From JANOBD01 sp031411495 (GTDB taxonomy: Bacteria > Planctomycetota > Phycisphaerae > Tepidisphaerales > Tepidisphaeraceae): a stretch of DNA of 64,000 bases. The notes under the pieces are model-generated. The model searched no databases. It was not told the origin of the DNA and saw nothing but the letters and a program-made list of their open reading frames with translations. Shown piece after piece: positions 9,239 through 18,828 of the stretch. The stretch spans positions 183,751 through 247,750 of the forward strand of contig JANOBD010000165.1 of NCBI GenBank assembly GCA_031411495.1, written 5' to 3'. Each line of letters opens with the position of its first letter. Positions within the stretch are counted from its first letter, which is position 1. The position numbers were made by a program, and so were the translations under genes.

Positions 9239-9273
9239 AAAAACAACGGCGTGTCCGGAAGACCGGACACGCC
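9239..9273 (-). terminator. Rho-independent terminator of the Wzz-BY-kinase gene
   Basis: A perfect 11-bp stem (GGCGTGTCCGG with CCGGACACGCC, 9248-9273) with a 4-base loop is followed, read on the minus strand, by GTTGTTTTTG. It lies 40 bases beyond the stop of the gene ending at 9313. Confidence 0.85.
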
Positions 9274-9312
9274 GCCGCGTTGGAGAACTGAATCGAGCCC
9301 ATTCCGACAGCC

Positions 9313-11577
9313 TTAGTGGCTGCCGTCCTGGTAAGCGTAGTAGTTCTTGATGTTGCGTCCGTAGTAACCGCCGGTCTGTTGGCGGACACCGTTGAGAACG
9401 ACACCAAGGTGCTCGGCCTTGAGCTGACGCAGCGCGTCACGCATGCGCTGGAGCACGCCGCGGCTGTTGGTCTTGGCGCGGACGACGGAGATCACGCCGT
9501 CGACGCGCGGGGCAAGGGCAACCGTTTCGGAGACGAGCAGGATCGGGCCGGCGTCGAAGATGACGTGGTCATACTCTTCGAGTGCACGATCGATGAAATC
9601 GGTCAGCAGTTGGCTTTCGAGCAGTTCGGTCGCATTCGCCGGGCGCGGGCCGGTCGTGAGAACCGTGAGGTTCGGCACGCTGGTCGCCTGCGCGACCGAT
9701 TCGTACGAGCTTTGCTGCGTGAGAACGTTGCCGAAGCCGGCATCATTGCTGACACCGAAAACCTTGTGCAGTTCCGGCCGACGGAAGTTGGCATCGACGA
9801 GCAGGATCTTTCGGCCGTTGAGCGCGAGGCCCGCCGCGATATTGCAGGCGACGGTGGTCTTGCCATCTCCCGGTCCGGGGCTGGTGATCATGAGGCTGCG
9901 GGTGGTGTCCAGGCTCGCAGCATGCTGAAGGCGCGTACGCACCTGACGGAAGTTTTCCGCAATGATCGAGTGCGGCACCTGGCTGATCGCCAGCGACAAC
10001 TCGCCGGCAGCAGCCTGCGGGTCTTCGTCGACGTGCGGGATCATGCCCAGCAGGTTGAGTTGACCCACCTTCGCAATGTCGCGCGGGCTGCGCACGGTGC
10101 TGTCCATCAGCTCACGCATGAACGCGATGCCGAGCGAAAGGGCCAGGCCGATCATCCCCGCAGCCGCGAGCGTGACGCGGAGGTCCGGGAAGCTGACGTC
10201 CTTGGGTTCTTCAATGTCCGACACGCGCTGCACCGAACCGCGGCGCTTGAGGTCGCGCTCCGGGTTGACGGCGATCACGTCGAGACGTTCCTGGATGTCC
10301 TGCTGACGCTTGGTGTAGTAGTCGTAGAGTTCCTTGGCGTTGTTGTAGGCGAGCAAATCGCCAGTCGCTTCGCCGTGCCGCCGCTGGAGATCTTCGAGCT
10401 GCTTGGTCGCGGTGTCATACTTCATCTTTGCCGTGGCAGCCTTCTGCTGCATGAGTTCACGCATCATCGAGCCCTTCTGGACGCGCATCTCATCACGCTT
10501 GTTTTCGAGCTTGGCCTGCTTGGCGTTGAGGGTAGCCTGGGCGCCGCGGACCTGCCGGCTTTGTTCGCCGTAGAGTTCCTTAGCCGAGACGATGTCCGTA
10601 TCGAGGCCGTCGATTTCGGCTTCCAGACGTTGAATGCTCGGGTCGCTGGAGATGTAGGCTTCGAGATCGGCAGGTGTAGCGCCCTGTTCGAGCGCCTTCG
10701 CGAAGTTTTCAGCGTCGTTCATGATCGACATGAACTCGTTCTGAAGGTCCAGACGCTTCTTAACCTGTTCCTGGATTTCCAGACGGATGAGCTCTGTCAC
10801 ACCGGCGCCGGTATTGCCGCTATCGCTGGTGTTCACGATGCCTTGCCGGCCCGCGTACTTATCCATGAGGTCCTTCGCGTTATTGCGAAGGGTTTCGTTG
10901 CGCTGGCGCATCGTGTCCCAACCCTTGCGGTCGGTGTTGGTGGACGCGGTCGCATCGGTCTTTTCCGAATCGAGCAGGCGCCCGATGATGGCTTCCAGCG
11001 CGATGCGCGCATCGTGAGCGGACGGCGCGGCGACGGAAGCCGAAATCAGTTCCGTGTCCTGAGCGGGCAGGACGTGCAGGTTGTCCTGAATCTCCTCGAC
11101 GGCGTCATCCATCTTCAAGACGCCGTTTTCACGATAGCCACTCATCCATGCGCTGCGGGCGAGGTCGCTTTGATCATTGGAGAGCACCTGACGGATCAGG
11201 TACTTGCTGCCGAGTTTATTGGCCAGCGTCTTCTGGCGAACTTCGAGAACCGCCTTGTCCAGCGCGGTGCTGCTGTTCTTGTTCTCGGTGTCGATGATTG
11301 AATCGACCTGAACCTGGAGCAGCACTTCGGCCGTGTACTTCTGGAAATATCGGGCCAGCACGTACTGGTTCACCACGAAGCCGATCGCGAGGGCGGCGAC
11401 GGTAATCAGGATGATCCAAGGCAGATTGCCGCGCAGGATGCGGATGACGTCGGAAAGCGACATCGTCGTGCCGGTGGAGCTTGACTGGGCTCCCGCCTGC
11501 GCCAGTGTCGGAATCGACGCGGCGCGAGCACCCGCGCGAGGGAAGCGCGCGGCGGCGGTCTGAGGTAACGTCGTCAT
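9313..11577 (-). CDS. Polysaccharide co-polymerase fused to BY-kinase (Wzz/GumC-Wzc type)
   Basis: This 754-residue inner-membrane protein has a first membrane segment near residues 54-72 (PWIILITVAALAIGFVV), a long periplasmic coiled-coil region, a second membrane segment after SVQRVSDIEEPKDVSFPDL, and a cytoplasmic tyrosine-kinase domain. Walker A is SPGPGDGKTT (about 566-575), Walker A' is ILLVDANFRRPE and Walker B is HVIFDAGP. The C-terminus ends in a tyrosine cluster (YYGRNIKNYYAY), the usual autophosphorylation tail. Such proteins set chain length and drive export of capsule or exopolysaccharide together with a Wza-like channel. A ribosome site AGGAG lies 8 bases before the ATG at 11577, which rules out the longer open frame. 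A terminator follows. Confidence 0.93.
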   Translation of the reverse strand: MTTLPQTAAARFPRAGARAASIPTLAQAGAQSSSTGTTMSLSDVIRILRGNLPWIILITVAALAIGFVVNQYVLARYFQKYTAEVLLQVQVDSIIDTENKNSSTALDKAVLEVRQKTLANKLGSKYLIRQVLSNDQSDLARSAWMSGYRENGVLKMDDAVEEIQDNLHVLPAQDTELISASVAAPSAHDARIALEAIIGRLLDSEKTDATASTNTDRKGWDTMRQRNETLRNNAKDLMDKYAGRQGIVNTSDSGNTGAGVTELIRLEIQEQVKKRLDLQNEFMSIMNDAENFAKALEQGATPADLEAYISSDPSIQRLEAEIDGLDTDIVSAKELYGEQSRQVRGAQATLNAKQAKLENKRDEMRVQKGSMMRELMQQKAATAKMKYDTATKQLEDLQRRHGEATGDLLAYNNAKELYDYYTKRQQDIQERLDVIAVNPERDLKRRGSVQRVSDIEEPKDVSFPDLRVTLAAAGMIGLALSLGIAFMRELMDSTVRSPRDIAKVGQLNLLGMIPHVDEDPQAAAGELSLAISQVPHSIIAENFRQVRTRLQHAASLDTTRSLMITSPGPGDGKTTVACNIAAGLALNGRKILLVDANFRRPELHKVFGVSNDAGFGNVLTQQSSYESVAQATSVPNLTVLTTGPRPANATELLESQLLTDFIDRALEEYDHVIFDAGPILLVSETVALAPRVDGVISVVRAKTNSRGVLQRMRDALRQLKAEHLGVVLNGVRQQTGGYYGRNIKNYYAYQDGSH

Positions 11578-11817
11578 GTACAGTTCTCCTAACGGGTCGG
11601 CAATCCTTGCCCGAACATCCGCCAACATCCATGCGGCGGAGTTTTCTCGCTCCTCGCCGGCCAACGAACCGGGTCGGATGCACGTACTTCACATCAGCCA
11701 CAACCTTACATCCAGTTGCAGCTTACTCCCGTTTGATCGGGGGTTTTCTTTCGGAATAGCGAGTCTGTGGAACGACCGTTCCGCACATCAGGCTCGGTAA
11801 TCACTTCGACTCACGTT

Positions 11818-14800
11818 TTATTGGACTTCCATCGCGTCAGCTCGCGCGATGGCCTCCTTGATACGCTGCTCCAACTCGCGATCTGCATTCTGCCCCATCT
11901 TTTGCACCAACGCAAGTGCATTCTGGAGGCTCTGGGCGGCCGCATCTTTCTGTTTTTCCCGGATATACGCTTCGCCGAGATGGTAGGAAATCTCCGGCAA
12001 CTGCTGGATCGCCTGCGCTTCTCGGAGCGCGTCAATACCTTCCTGAACCTTGCCAGACTGGATGAGCGCCCATCCATAGGTATCGGCGACCGACGCATTC
12101 GGCGTGCCGCTCTTTCGCGAGAGCGCATACGCTTTCTCGGCGATCACGGCGGCACCCGCGTTATCGGTACCCTCGAGCAATTTCGCGTAGGCGACGTTGT
12201 TGAGTGTCATCACGTCGTCGGGAACGATCTCGGCGAGCTTCTCGAACATCTCTCGCGCCTTGGCTGGATCCGCGGGGGTGTTGAGGAGATAGGCGTTGCC
12301 GACTTGATTGAGGATCATCACCTGGGCCTGGAGGCTCAGCTCCTGCTTCATCGCCGGAAGGACGATCTTGCTCTCTTCGATGACGTTCGCGTATTTGCGG
12401 TCGCCGGCGTACAGGCCGAGCATCAGCGCGTGCATCTTCAAGTTCTGCCCCATCTTGCTGGAGAGCCACTTGCCGGTCCTTTCCGCGCCGTATTCTTTGT
12501 TGTAGCGCTCGACGACTTCGCCCGTCGGCATCTCGTCTCGCAGCGACATGACCATGTTCAGGGCCTGATCCCATTCCTTCGCCGCTTCGGCTTCGTTCTT
12601 GAGCCGATGCAGGACAAGGCCCTTCATCATGTACGTCCAATAGACGTTCTTGTTGGATTTCTGAATGCGATCGATGTCGGTCAGCACGTCGCGGTAGGCC
12701 TCTTTCTTGATCATCACTTCGACAAGTTGTCGGTAGACGCCGACGTCGTTCGGTGCCGCCACCGCGGCCTCGCGCGCCAGTTTCACCGCCGCATCGATAT
12801 CCCCCTTCTTCATCTGGACCGTGACCGCAAGCTGGAGAAACTGCGTGTCCATCTTTCCGTCTTTTCGCAGCTGCGCAAAGATCGCCTCGATTCGAGAGTA
12901 GCTCGGCGAAGGCTGGGCCAGGTACGCCTGGATGAGCCGGATCTTGACCTCTCGATTCTCCGGAACGTCGCGCACCACCGATTCCAGCTCGGCGACTGCA
13001 TCATCAGGCCGACCCATGGCGGAGAGCCGATCGCTCATCAACACACGCGCTTCGATGTTCCCGGGCGAAAGTTTCTTCACCGCATCGAGGTCTTCCAGGA
13101 TGTCGCCGTTGCGCAAGACGGGTTCACGCATCAGCAACTTCGCACGCACCAGGTGAGCGGCGGGGTTATTCGCATCCATCGCCACGGCCTGGTTGGCGAG
13201 ATCGACCGACCGCGCCACGTTGTTCGCCACGCCCTCGGTGTGCGCCGCGAGCAGGAGCGTGTTGATGTTCTTGTCCTTTTCGAGAAACGAGTTCGCGAGT
13301 TTGTTCGCGTCGTCGATTCGCTTTGCACTCAGGAGCAGGTTGACGCGCAGTTGGCGTGATTCGGTCGTGTCCTGAAGCTGGTTCGCCATCGCCAGTGCTT
13401 CGTCGATCTTTCCCATTTCCGCGTAGACCTGGGCCATCTGTCCGCGAAGCTGGTTCTCGTTCGCCTTCTTCGTTTCCATCAGCTTCTGCATCACATCGAT
13501 CGCGCGTTCGGGCTGCTTCTGTTCGATGTAGTAGTTCGACAGCGCGGCCAGAAAGGCCGGGCTCGCCATCGCGGATTCGTCGGCGGTGAGCGACTCGACG
13601 AGCTTCTGCGCACCTTCCGGATCGCCAGCGTCGACCATTACCGACGCCGCGAACAGGCCGAAACCTGGCTCGGTCTTAAACTTCTCCTTCGCCTGCGTGA
13701 ACGTCTCGATGGCCTTCTTGCGCAGGTCGGCCTGCGCGGCGGAGTCGGTTTCCTTCTTCGCGGCCTTAACGTATGTGTCGCCGAGCGTGAACCATATGTT
13801 CGGGTTATCGGGCTGCCCGTCGCGCTGCTTGATGCGCTCTTCGATCGAGTCTTTCGGATCCCCGAAGGCGACGTTGTAGCGGAGCATCGCTTCGTTGAAG
13901 AACGGATCGCCGGGCACGTTCGCCTTGCCCTGGTTGATGAGCCGTTTCATGTCGTCGCCCCTGTTGAGTTGGGCGGCGAGTTCGACGGCCCAATGCAGCG
14001 CCTCGGGGTTGTTGGGCTGCGCGTTCAGGGCCGAGAGAAATGCGCTGTATGCCTCGCCGAGTTGTCCGCGGGTGTTGAGCGCGAGTCCCTTCACGATCCA
14101 CGCGCCGGAGAAGTTCGGCATTTCAGCTACGAGCGCGTTGGCATCGCTGGTGGTCTGATCGAACAGCTTGTTCGCCTCGTCGCCTTTCCCCTGCGAGCCG
14201 AGGATCGCCGCCCGCGCGAGCTGGATGCGCATGCGGTTGGTCTTGATCTCGGCGGGATCGCGTTTCAACTTCTCGAGTTTGTTCAGTTCCGCCTCGGCTT
14301 CATCGAGTTTGCCTTGCGCCATGAAATAGTAGTAGATGCGCTCGGTCACAACCCCGACGCCTGACGTGTCGAGCTTTTCGGCTTCCCGCATCTTGGCGAG
14401 GAAGCCCTCGACATCGTTTTTGGCCAGGAGCTGCTGCGCGTCGAGTAACAGCTTGTTGTAGGGCGCGGCGCTGACCATCTGGTCGGTCATGAGTTTTTCA
14501 AGTTCCGCCGGGTTGTCCGAAGCCCTTACGACCGCTTCGGCCTTGATGAGGTTCGGATCCGCCGGATCCTTGGCGCGCAGCGCGCTGATTCGCTGCAGCG
14601 CTTCATCCTTCTTCTGCTGTTTCAACAGGCTCTGCACGTACATGATCGTGACGCGATAGTCGTCCTTGTTCTTCTCTAGGAATCTCAGCGCGATCGCGTC
14701 GACCAGCTTGTCGAGGTTGGCGTCGGCAGCGAACTTCATCTTGACTTCGACCTGGTTGCGGTTGTCTTCCGGGATGCGGTCAAAGGCTTTGAGCTTGGAC

Positions 14801-16488
14801 GCTTCATCCGGAAGCATCTTGATCTCGAGCACCGTCAGCGCGGGATTGTCGGGCCACGCCTGCTTGGCGCCGTTGAGCAGCTCTTTGGCCTCTTTCAGGT
14901 GATTGTTGCGGATCTGCAGGTCGATGAGCTGAAGTGTATTCACCAGGTTCGGCGAGCTCTTCATCAACTGCAGGGCGATTTCCTCTGCTCTTCCGGTCTG
15001 GTTGAGCGTCAGGTTCAAATCGCGCGATTTCTCCAGGATCTTCGTTCGCAGCTGGTAGTACTCGGGCGCGTCGCTCATCTTGGTGAGCGCTTGCGTGAGC
15101 GTCTGAACCGCGCCGGTTCGGTCTTGCCGGACTTCCTGCAACGCGGCCTGTATCTGCAGCGCGTACGGATTCGATTCTCCGATGCGCGGGCTGGCGACCG
15201 CTGCCTTGTAATCCGTTTCGATCCTGGCGATTTCCGCTTCACGTTTCTCGGGCTCGAGCTGGTTGAGCGAGAGGTAACGGAAATAGGCGCGGCGAAGCGG
15301 GACCACATCGGTGTCGTTGTAGAACTGCACGCCGGTCATGCCGGTCAGTTCGTAGTCGGCGCTTTTCTCGACGCTGAGCACTTCGACGGCCTCTTTCGGC
15401 TTGCCAGCTTCGGCCAGAACCCCCGCGAGGGCGAGCCGAGGCTGCCACTGCTTCGGAAGCTGATCGACCGTCTCCCGCAGCACCTTTTCCGCTCCGGCAA
15501 GGTCGTGAATGAGCGGCGAGGCAAGGAAGTTGGCGTTGCCCATCCGCGCGGCCGAAAACAGTTCATCGCCCGGCGCAGCGAGCTCGCTCGCCTTTGCAGA
15601 GACTTCCTTCATTCGAGGAAGCGTGAACTTCTGAAGTTCCTCGTTCGAAGTGAGCCGGCTCTGCAGCATCACCTGCAACAGTTGGAAACCGCGATAGTGC
15701 GCGCGGACGCGGTCGCCGGACTTGATCGATTCATTGTTGCCGATTTCCAGCAGATGATCGCTGAGACGTTTCAGCTCGGCGTAAGTGGCCAGTGCCTGTT
15801 CCGAGGTCGGACTGTCGGAGACCGACATTTCGCGAACGAGCGCGTCGCGATGTTTCAGGAGTGCCTGGGCGTATCGCAAGGCAATGTCGGGGTCATCGGG
15901 CAGCAATTCGAGGATCGACTTTTCCTCTTCGACAATGGTCTGCGCCTCCGCCGACGACGTCACCGCACCCGCTTGGAAGAGCGGAAGCAGTTTCGTGAAC
16001 GCCTGGATGCGCAATGCGTACGGGTTCTTCGGGTCGCGATCGAGAACGGTCTTGGCGGATGCGTTCAAATCGCGGCCGACCTCGGTTGAATACTGGTCGA
16101 TCCCGTAGATTTCGATGTCATTCAGATACGCCTGAAGTTTCTTGATGGTGGGCGGGACCTTGTCGGAACTGGCGCCGATAATCGCGTCGAGAAGTCCGGT
16201 AGCGGCGCGCTGATGGAGGGGATCGAAGCTGGTGAGGTGGGTTTCGGTCTCCTGCATCCAGGTGAGGAACTCGGCATCTGTCTGCTTGCGTGTGCCGGCG
16301 CGGCTGAATCGCTTGAAGGCGTCGGTGTAGTCGCCTTTGAGCATCAGGTCTCGACCCTCAGCCTTGAGCTGATCGGGCCGGTGCGAGCGGTACCAGACCA
16401 GGCCGCCGATGCCGCCAGCGCCGACGATTGCCGTCGCGACGGCCGCCACCACTACGAGAAAGTTCGTGTTGAGTTTCTTCTTTGCCAT
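11818..16488 (-). CDS. Giant membrane-anchored TPR protein (PEP-CTERM/PrsT-like)
   Basis: This protein has about 1556 residues. It begins MAKKKLNTNFLVVVAAVATAIVG, a single N-terminal membrane anchor, and then consists almost wholly of tetratricopeptide-like helical repeats (for example DYTDAFKRFSRAG, KAREMFEKLAEIVPDDVMTLNNVAYAKLLEG, YGWALIQSGKVQEGIDALREA). Similar large TPR proteins (PrsT type) accompany exosortase/PEP-CTERM loci and are thought to act in polymer export or envelope scaffolding. It lies 132 bases downstream of the EpsI-like gene on the same strand and upstream of the Wzz-kinase, which supports that role. At this length it is unusually large for the group. The ATG at 16488 is chosen because it puts the membrane anchor at the N-terminus. 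Confidence 0.85.
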   Translation of the reverse strand: MAKKKLNTNFLVVVAAVATAIVGAGGIGGLVWYRSHRPDQLKAEGRDLMLKGDYTDAFKRFSRAGTRKQTDAEFLTWMQETETHLTSFDPLHQRAATGLLDAIIGASSDKVPPTIKKLQAYLNDIEIYGIDQYSTEVGRDLNASAKTVLDRDPKNPYALRIQAFTKLLPLFQAGAVTSSAEAQTIVEEEKSILELLPDDPDIALRYAQALLKHRDALVREMSVSDSPTSEQALATYAELKRLSDHLLEIGNNESIKSGDRVRAHYRGFQLLQVMLQSRLTSNEELQKFTLPRMKEVSAKASELAAPGDELFSAARMGNANFLASPLIHDLAGAEKVLRETVDQLPKQWQPRLALAGVLAEAGKPKEAVEVLSVEKSADYELTGMTGVQFYNDTDVVPLRRAYFRYLSLNQLEPEKREAEIARIETDYKAAVASPRIGESNPYALQIQAALQEVRQDRTGAVQTLTQALTKMSDAPEYYQLRTKILEKSRDLNLTLNQTGRAEEIALQLMKSSPNLVNTLQLIDLQIRNNHLKEAKELLNGAKQAWPDNPALTVLEIKMLPDEASKLKAFDRIPEDNRNQVEVKMKFAADANLDKLVDAIALRFLEKNKDDYRVTIMYVQSLLKQQKKDEALQRISALRAKDPADPNLIKAEAVVRASDNPAELEKLMTDQMVSAAPYNKLLLDAQQLLAKNDVEGFLAKMREAEKLDTSGVGVVTERIYYYFMAQGKLDEAEAELNKLEKLKRDPAEIKTNRMRIQLARAAILGSQGKGDEANKLFDQTTSDANALVAEMPNFSGAWIVKGLALNTRGQLGEAYSAFLSALNAQPNNPEALHWAVELAAQLNRGDDMKRLINQGKANVPGDPFFNEAMLRYNVAFGDPKDSIEERIKQRDGQPDNPNIWFTLGDTYVKAAKKETDSAAQADLRKKAIETFTQAKEKFKTEPGFGLFAASVMVDAGDPEGAQKLVESLTADESAMASPAFLAALSNYYIEQKQPERAIDVMQKLMETKKANENQLRGQMAQVYAEMGKIDEALAMANQLQDTTESRQLRVNLLLSAKRIDDANKLANSFLEKDKNINTLLLAAHTEGVANNVARSVDLANQAVAMDANNPAAHLVRAKLLMREPVLRNGDILEDLDAVKKLSPGNIEARVLMSDRLSAMGRPDDAVAELESVVRDVPENREVKIRLIQAYLAQPSPSYSRIEAIFAQLRKDGKMDTQFLQLAVTVQMKKGDIDAAVKLAREAAVAAPNDVGVYRQLVEVMIKKEAYRDVLTDIDRIQKSNKNVYWTYMMKGLVLHRLKNEAEAAKEWDQALNMVMSLRDEMPTGEVVERYNKEYGAERTGKWLSSKMGQNLKMHALMLGLYAGDRKYANVIEESKIVLPAMKQELSLQAQVMILNQVGNAYLLNTPADPAKAREMFEKLAEIVPDDVMTLNNVAYAKLLEGTDNAGAAVIAEKAYALSRKSGTPNASVADTYGWALIQSGKVQEGIDALREAQAIQQLPEISYHLGEAYIREKQKDAAAQSLQNALALVQKMGQNADRELEQRIKEAIARADAMEVQ

Positions 16489-16620
16489 GTTGGTTCTCGA
16501 ATCGAAATCGTTTTGGAAAATGATCGACGGGAAGGCGACGAGACGCCGCGCCGGTCGAGCACCGTGTGATACCCGCACTCATGGCTCGTTGCGAATCCGC
16601 CCGCCGCTGATTTCAGGTGA

Positions 16621-17472
16621 TCAGTAGTGGTTGTTCAGCTCCGGATCCTTCCCGGTGACGGCCTTCCAGTCGGGCAGGCACTTCTCGACTTCGGGCATGG
16701 CGTGGGTGAGGAAGTCGGCCATCACTGCTTTGGCGCCCTTCGAGTCGTCGCCCATGCGTGTCATCAACTCGATCTTCGCGTAGTAAACGTATTTCTGGAA
16801 GATGTCCTGCATCCGTGCCCGGCATCCGCCGAGGCTGTCGTGCTCGTAGGCACCGTTCACGTTGAAGACGTAGGCGACGTTGGAAACACTCGAGGTGTTG
16901 CGGTCACGATCGCGAAACTCCACGTATCGAAGCTGCAGGTCGGGGTTCCGGTTGGGCACGTTGGGGAAAACGGTGAGCCGGATGGTATCCGGGTTTTCAG
17001 GGTCCTGTCCGCTGGCGACGTAGCATCGCTCCGGCGTATGCGCGACCGTGTCTGCCATGCCGGTGTAATAGGGAACGTGGAAGCTGATCAGCGCCTTGGG
17101 ATTTCGGCGTAGAAGTTCTTCGATCATTCCGCGCCGCTTGGCGACATCTTCGGTCTTGCGGATCGCTTCGACCTGTGCCTTGGGAATGAGTCGCGTGTCG
17201 ACATACTGACGACTGATGTAGAGCGACGTGGCCAGCGCGTGCTCCGACTCTTCGGGGAGTCGCTCATCGAGAACCATCGCCCAGGGGCCGAGGTTTTCGG
17301 GGATCGTGTTGAGATCCTTGCGAAGCTCCACGCGTTCCTTTCGGAACTGCAGCCCGCCGAAGTTGATCGCGGCGTTCAACCCGATCGCGGCGAACAGGAA
17401 AATCGCGAACGCAACCAGAAAGCCCTTCTGCTTGAACGCGGCGACGATTTCTGCATTCGATTGCTGACTCAT
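16621..17472 (-). CDS. Exosortase-associated EpsI-like protein
   Basis: This 283-residue protein has one N-terminal membrane segment (GFLVAFAIFLFAAIGLNAAI) and an outer domain with the EpsI-type motif VAHTPERCYVASGQDP (usual form HxPExCYPxxG) and SFHVPYYTG. The EpsI family (DUF3485) is found fused to, or next to, exosortases in PEP-CTERM and exopolysaccharide loci. Its exact biochemistry is not known. Its ATG overlaps the exosortase stop in an ATGA motif (17469-17472), so the two are co-translated and probably work together at the membrane. Confidence 0.9.
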   Translation of the reverse strand: MSQQSNAEIVAAFKQKGFLVAFAIFLFAAIGLNAAINFGGLQFRKERVELRKDLNTIPENLGPWAMVLDERLPEESEHALATSLYISRQYVDTRLIPKAQVEAIRKTEDVAKRRGMIEELLRRNPKALISFHVPYYTGMADTVAHTPERCYVASGQDPENPDTIRLTVFPNVPNRNPDLQLRYVEFRDRDRNTSSVSNVAYVFNVNGAYEHDSLGGCRARMQDIFQKYVYYAKIELMTRMGDDSKGAKAVMADFLTHAMPEVEKCLPDWKAVTGKDPELNNHY

Positions 17473-18683
17473 GAATTGACCTCTGCAATCGTCGCCGGTT
17501 GGCTCGGTCCCGGCTTGGCTTCTTCCTCGTCGACATCGATAAACATCTGGTCCAACACCCAGATCAGGCCGAGGATCATCAGGAATCCCGGCAACAGGAA
17601 CACGACACCCGCGAACATGTGCGCAAAGCCCGTCGACCACTCGTGGCTGACGTAATAGTCGAGCAATCCCTGCCCGCCGACACGCATCGCGTTACAGAAG
17701 ATCGCGATCGGCACGGCCATCGCTGTGATGAAAAGCTTCTGCCACAGCGGCCGGTTGGAGAGGAACGCGAGCGCCGCCGCGAGCGAGACGAAGGTCATCA
17801 GGCTCTTGATGCCCGAGCAGGCCGTTGCGACATTCAGTTGGCCGACGATTGTGCCGTTGCGGTACATGGTCATCGTGGTGCCGTTCCGCTCGGCGTCGAT
17901 GCCGGAAATGGTCATGACGAAGACGCCCACCGCAGAAGCGATGTTCTGCAGCGGGATGGCGATTTTCTGGTAGATCGTGTCCGGCCAAGGCGGGATCGCG
18001 AGCAGAAAGGCGCACGGGAACCAGACGATCTTCATCATCTGCCAGCCGCCGATGGTGAGGACCGCGCCGAAGACGCTCAGGATCATCCCGAAGTCTTTGA
18101 TGAGATCGTTCGAGAGCGGGCTCACGCCTGCGGTGTAGGTAAGCAGGCCGGCAAGCAAGGTGCCGATACCCCAGTCGAACAGCACGATGAAGAGTGCCAG
18201 GCCGACGAACGCCTTGCCGATGAACGCGAACCGACCCGCGTATTCGGCGAACGTGCCCGGCAGATGCGGCACGCCAAACCAGAGCGCCGCCCCGAACGCA
18301 GCGACGATCGCCGCGGAGATGAATCGGGCCGGCGTGAAATCGAACCCGACCAGTGGCTTGACCTTCGTCTTTAGCAGCTCATCGAGATGAATGTAGAGGT
18401 AATAGACGCCGACGATCGGGACGAAAATGGCGTGCGCCCATTCCTTAGTGCCATTGAAGGGGTTGGTGTGTTTCCAGAGGCGCTCGAGGCTCGTCCAATA
18501 AAGTGCGACAAAGAGGGCTGTCATGCAGCCGAGCATGACCCAGGCTCGGACCGGCACACCCAGCCAGCCGCGGACCATTCCATAATCGCTGCCCTGCACG
18601 GACAGTGCGGGCCTGATTTCCTGCGCTTGAATTGACACACCCGCCTCCGTGGGCTCCGGCGAAGGTGCCCGCGATTGTTTCAT
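17469..18683 (-). CDS. Exosortase (archaeosortase/exosortase family transpeptidase)
   Basis: This polytopic protein of 404 residues has roughly eight to ten hydrophobic segments and the complete exosortase active site: Cys289 in ATACSGIKS, Arg334 in FCNAMRVGG, and His355 in GFAHMFAGV. Exosortases are thought to cleave PEP-CTERM-type sorting signals and pass the proteins to a surface polymer. No protein with a clear PEP-CTERM tail is complete in this window, so its substrates lie elsewhere. The final 20 residues are acidic, then Pro/Ser/Thr-rich. The ATG at 18683 follows a weak ribosome site; a longer frame upstream to 18806 is not family-like. Confidence 0.94.
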   Translation of the reverse strand: MKQSRAPSPEPTEAGVSIQAQEIRPALSVQGSDYGMVRGWLGVPVRAWVMLGCMTALFVALYWTSLERLWKHTNPFNGTKEWAHAIFVPIVGVYYLYIHLDELLKTKVKPLVGFDFTPARFISAAIVAAFGAALWFGVPHLPGTFAEYAGRFAFIGKAFVGLALFIVLFDWGIGTLLAGLLTYTAGVSPLSNDLIKDFGMILSVFGAVLTIGGWQMMKIVWFPCAFLLAIPPWPDTIYQKIAIPLQNIASAVGVFVMTISGIDAERNGTTMTMYRNGTIVGQLNVATACSGIKSLMTFVSLAAALAFLSNRPLWQKLFITAMAVPIAIFCNAMRVGGQGLLDYYVSHEWSTGFAHMFAGVVFLLPGFLMILGLIWVLDQMFIDVDEEEAKPGPSQPATIAEVNS

Positions 18684-18756
18684 CCGTCCCGACCGCTTCG
18701 GTTGCAGCAAAACAAGGGATTCGTGCCTTGTGACGCCGCAATAAACGATTTCACCT

Positions 18757-18790
18757 AAAGAAACTCGCCCCGGCAAGTGCCCGGGGCGAG
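18757..18790 (-). terminator. Terminator after the Wza-like gene
   Basis: A perfect 10-bp GC stem (CTCGCCCCGG and CCGGGGCGAG, 7-base loop) is followed on the minus strand by TTTCTTT. It sits between the Wza-like gene and the exosortase, so at least part of the upstream transcript ends here. Confidence 0.8.
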
Positions 18791-18828
18791 AATGCGAGTC
18801 CCTCAAAGAGCTTCAGGCCGCGGCTGGA

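Noticed and set aside
9316..11301. 661-codon open frame antisense to the Wzz-BY-kinase gene
   Set aside because: It mirrors a gene with strong family motifs and has no recognisable domain; long antisense frames are expected in GC-rich coding DNA.
11725..11760. Plus-strand hairpin with T-rich tail (CTCCCG, TTTGAT, CGGGGG, TTTTCTTT)
   Set aside because: It looks like a terminator but points against both neighbouring minus-strand genes and ends no plus-strand gene, so it is probably chance or an antisense feature.
11767..16569. Several long plus-strand frames antisense to the TPR gene (for example 11767-13359 and 14899-16089)
   Set aside because: Low-complexity, Arg/Leu/His-rich shadow translations with no domain and no ribosome site; the TPR repeats on the minus strand are convincing.
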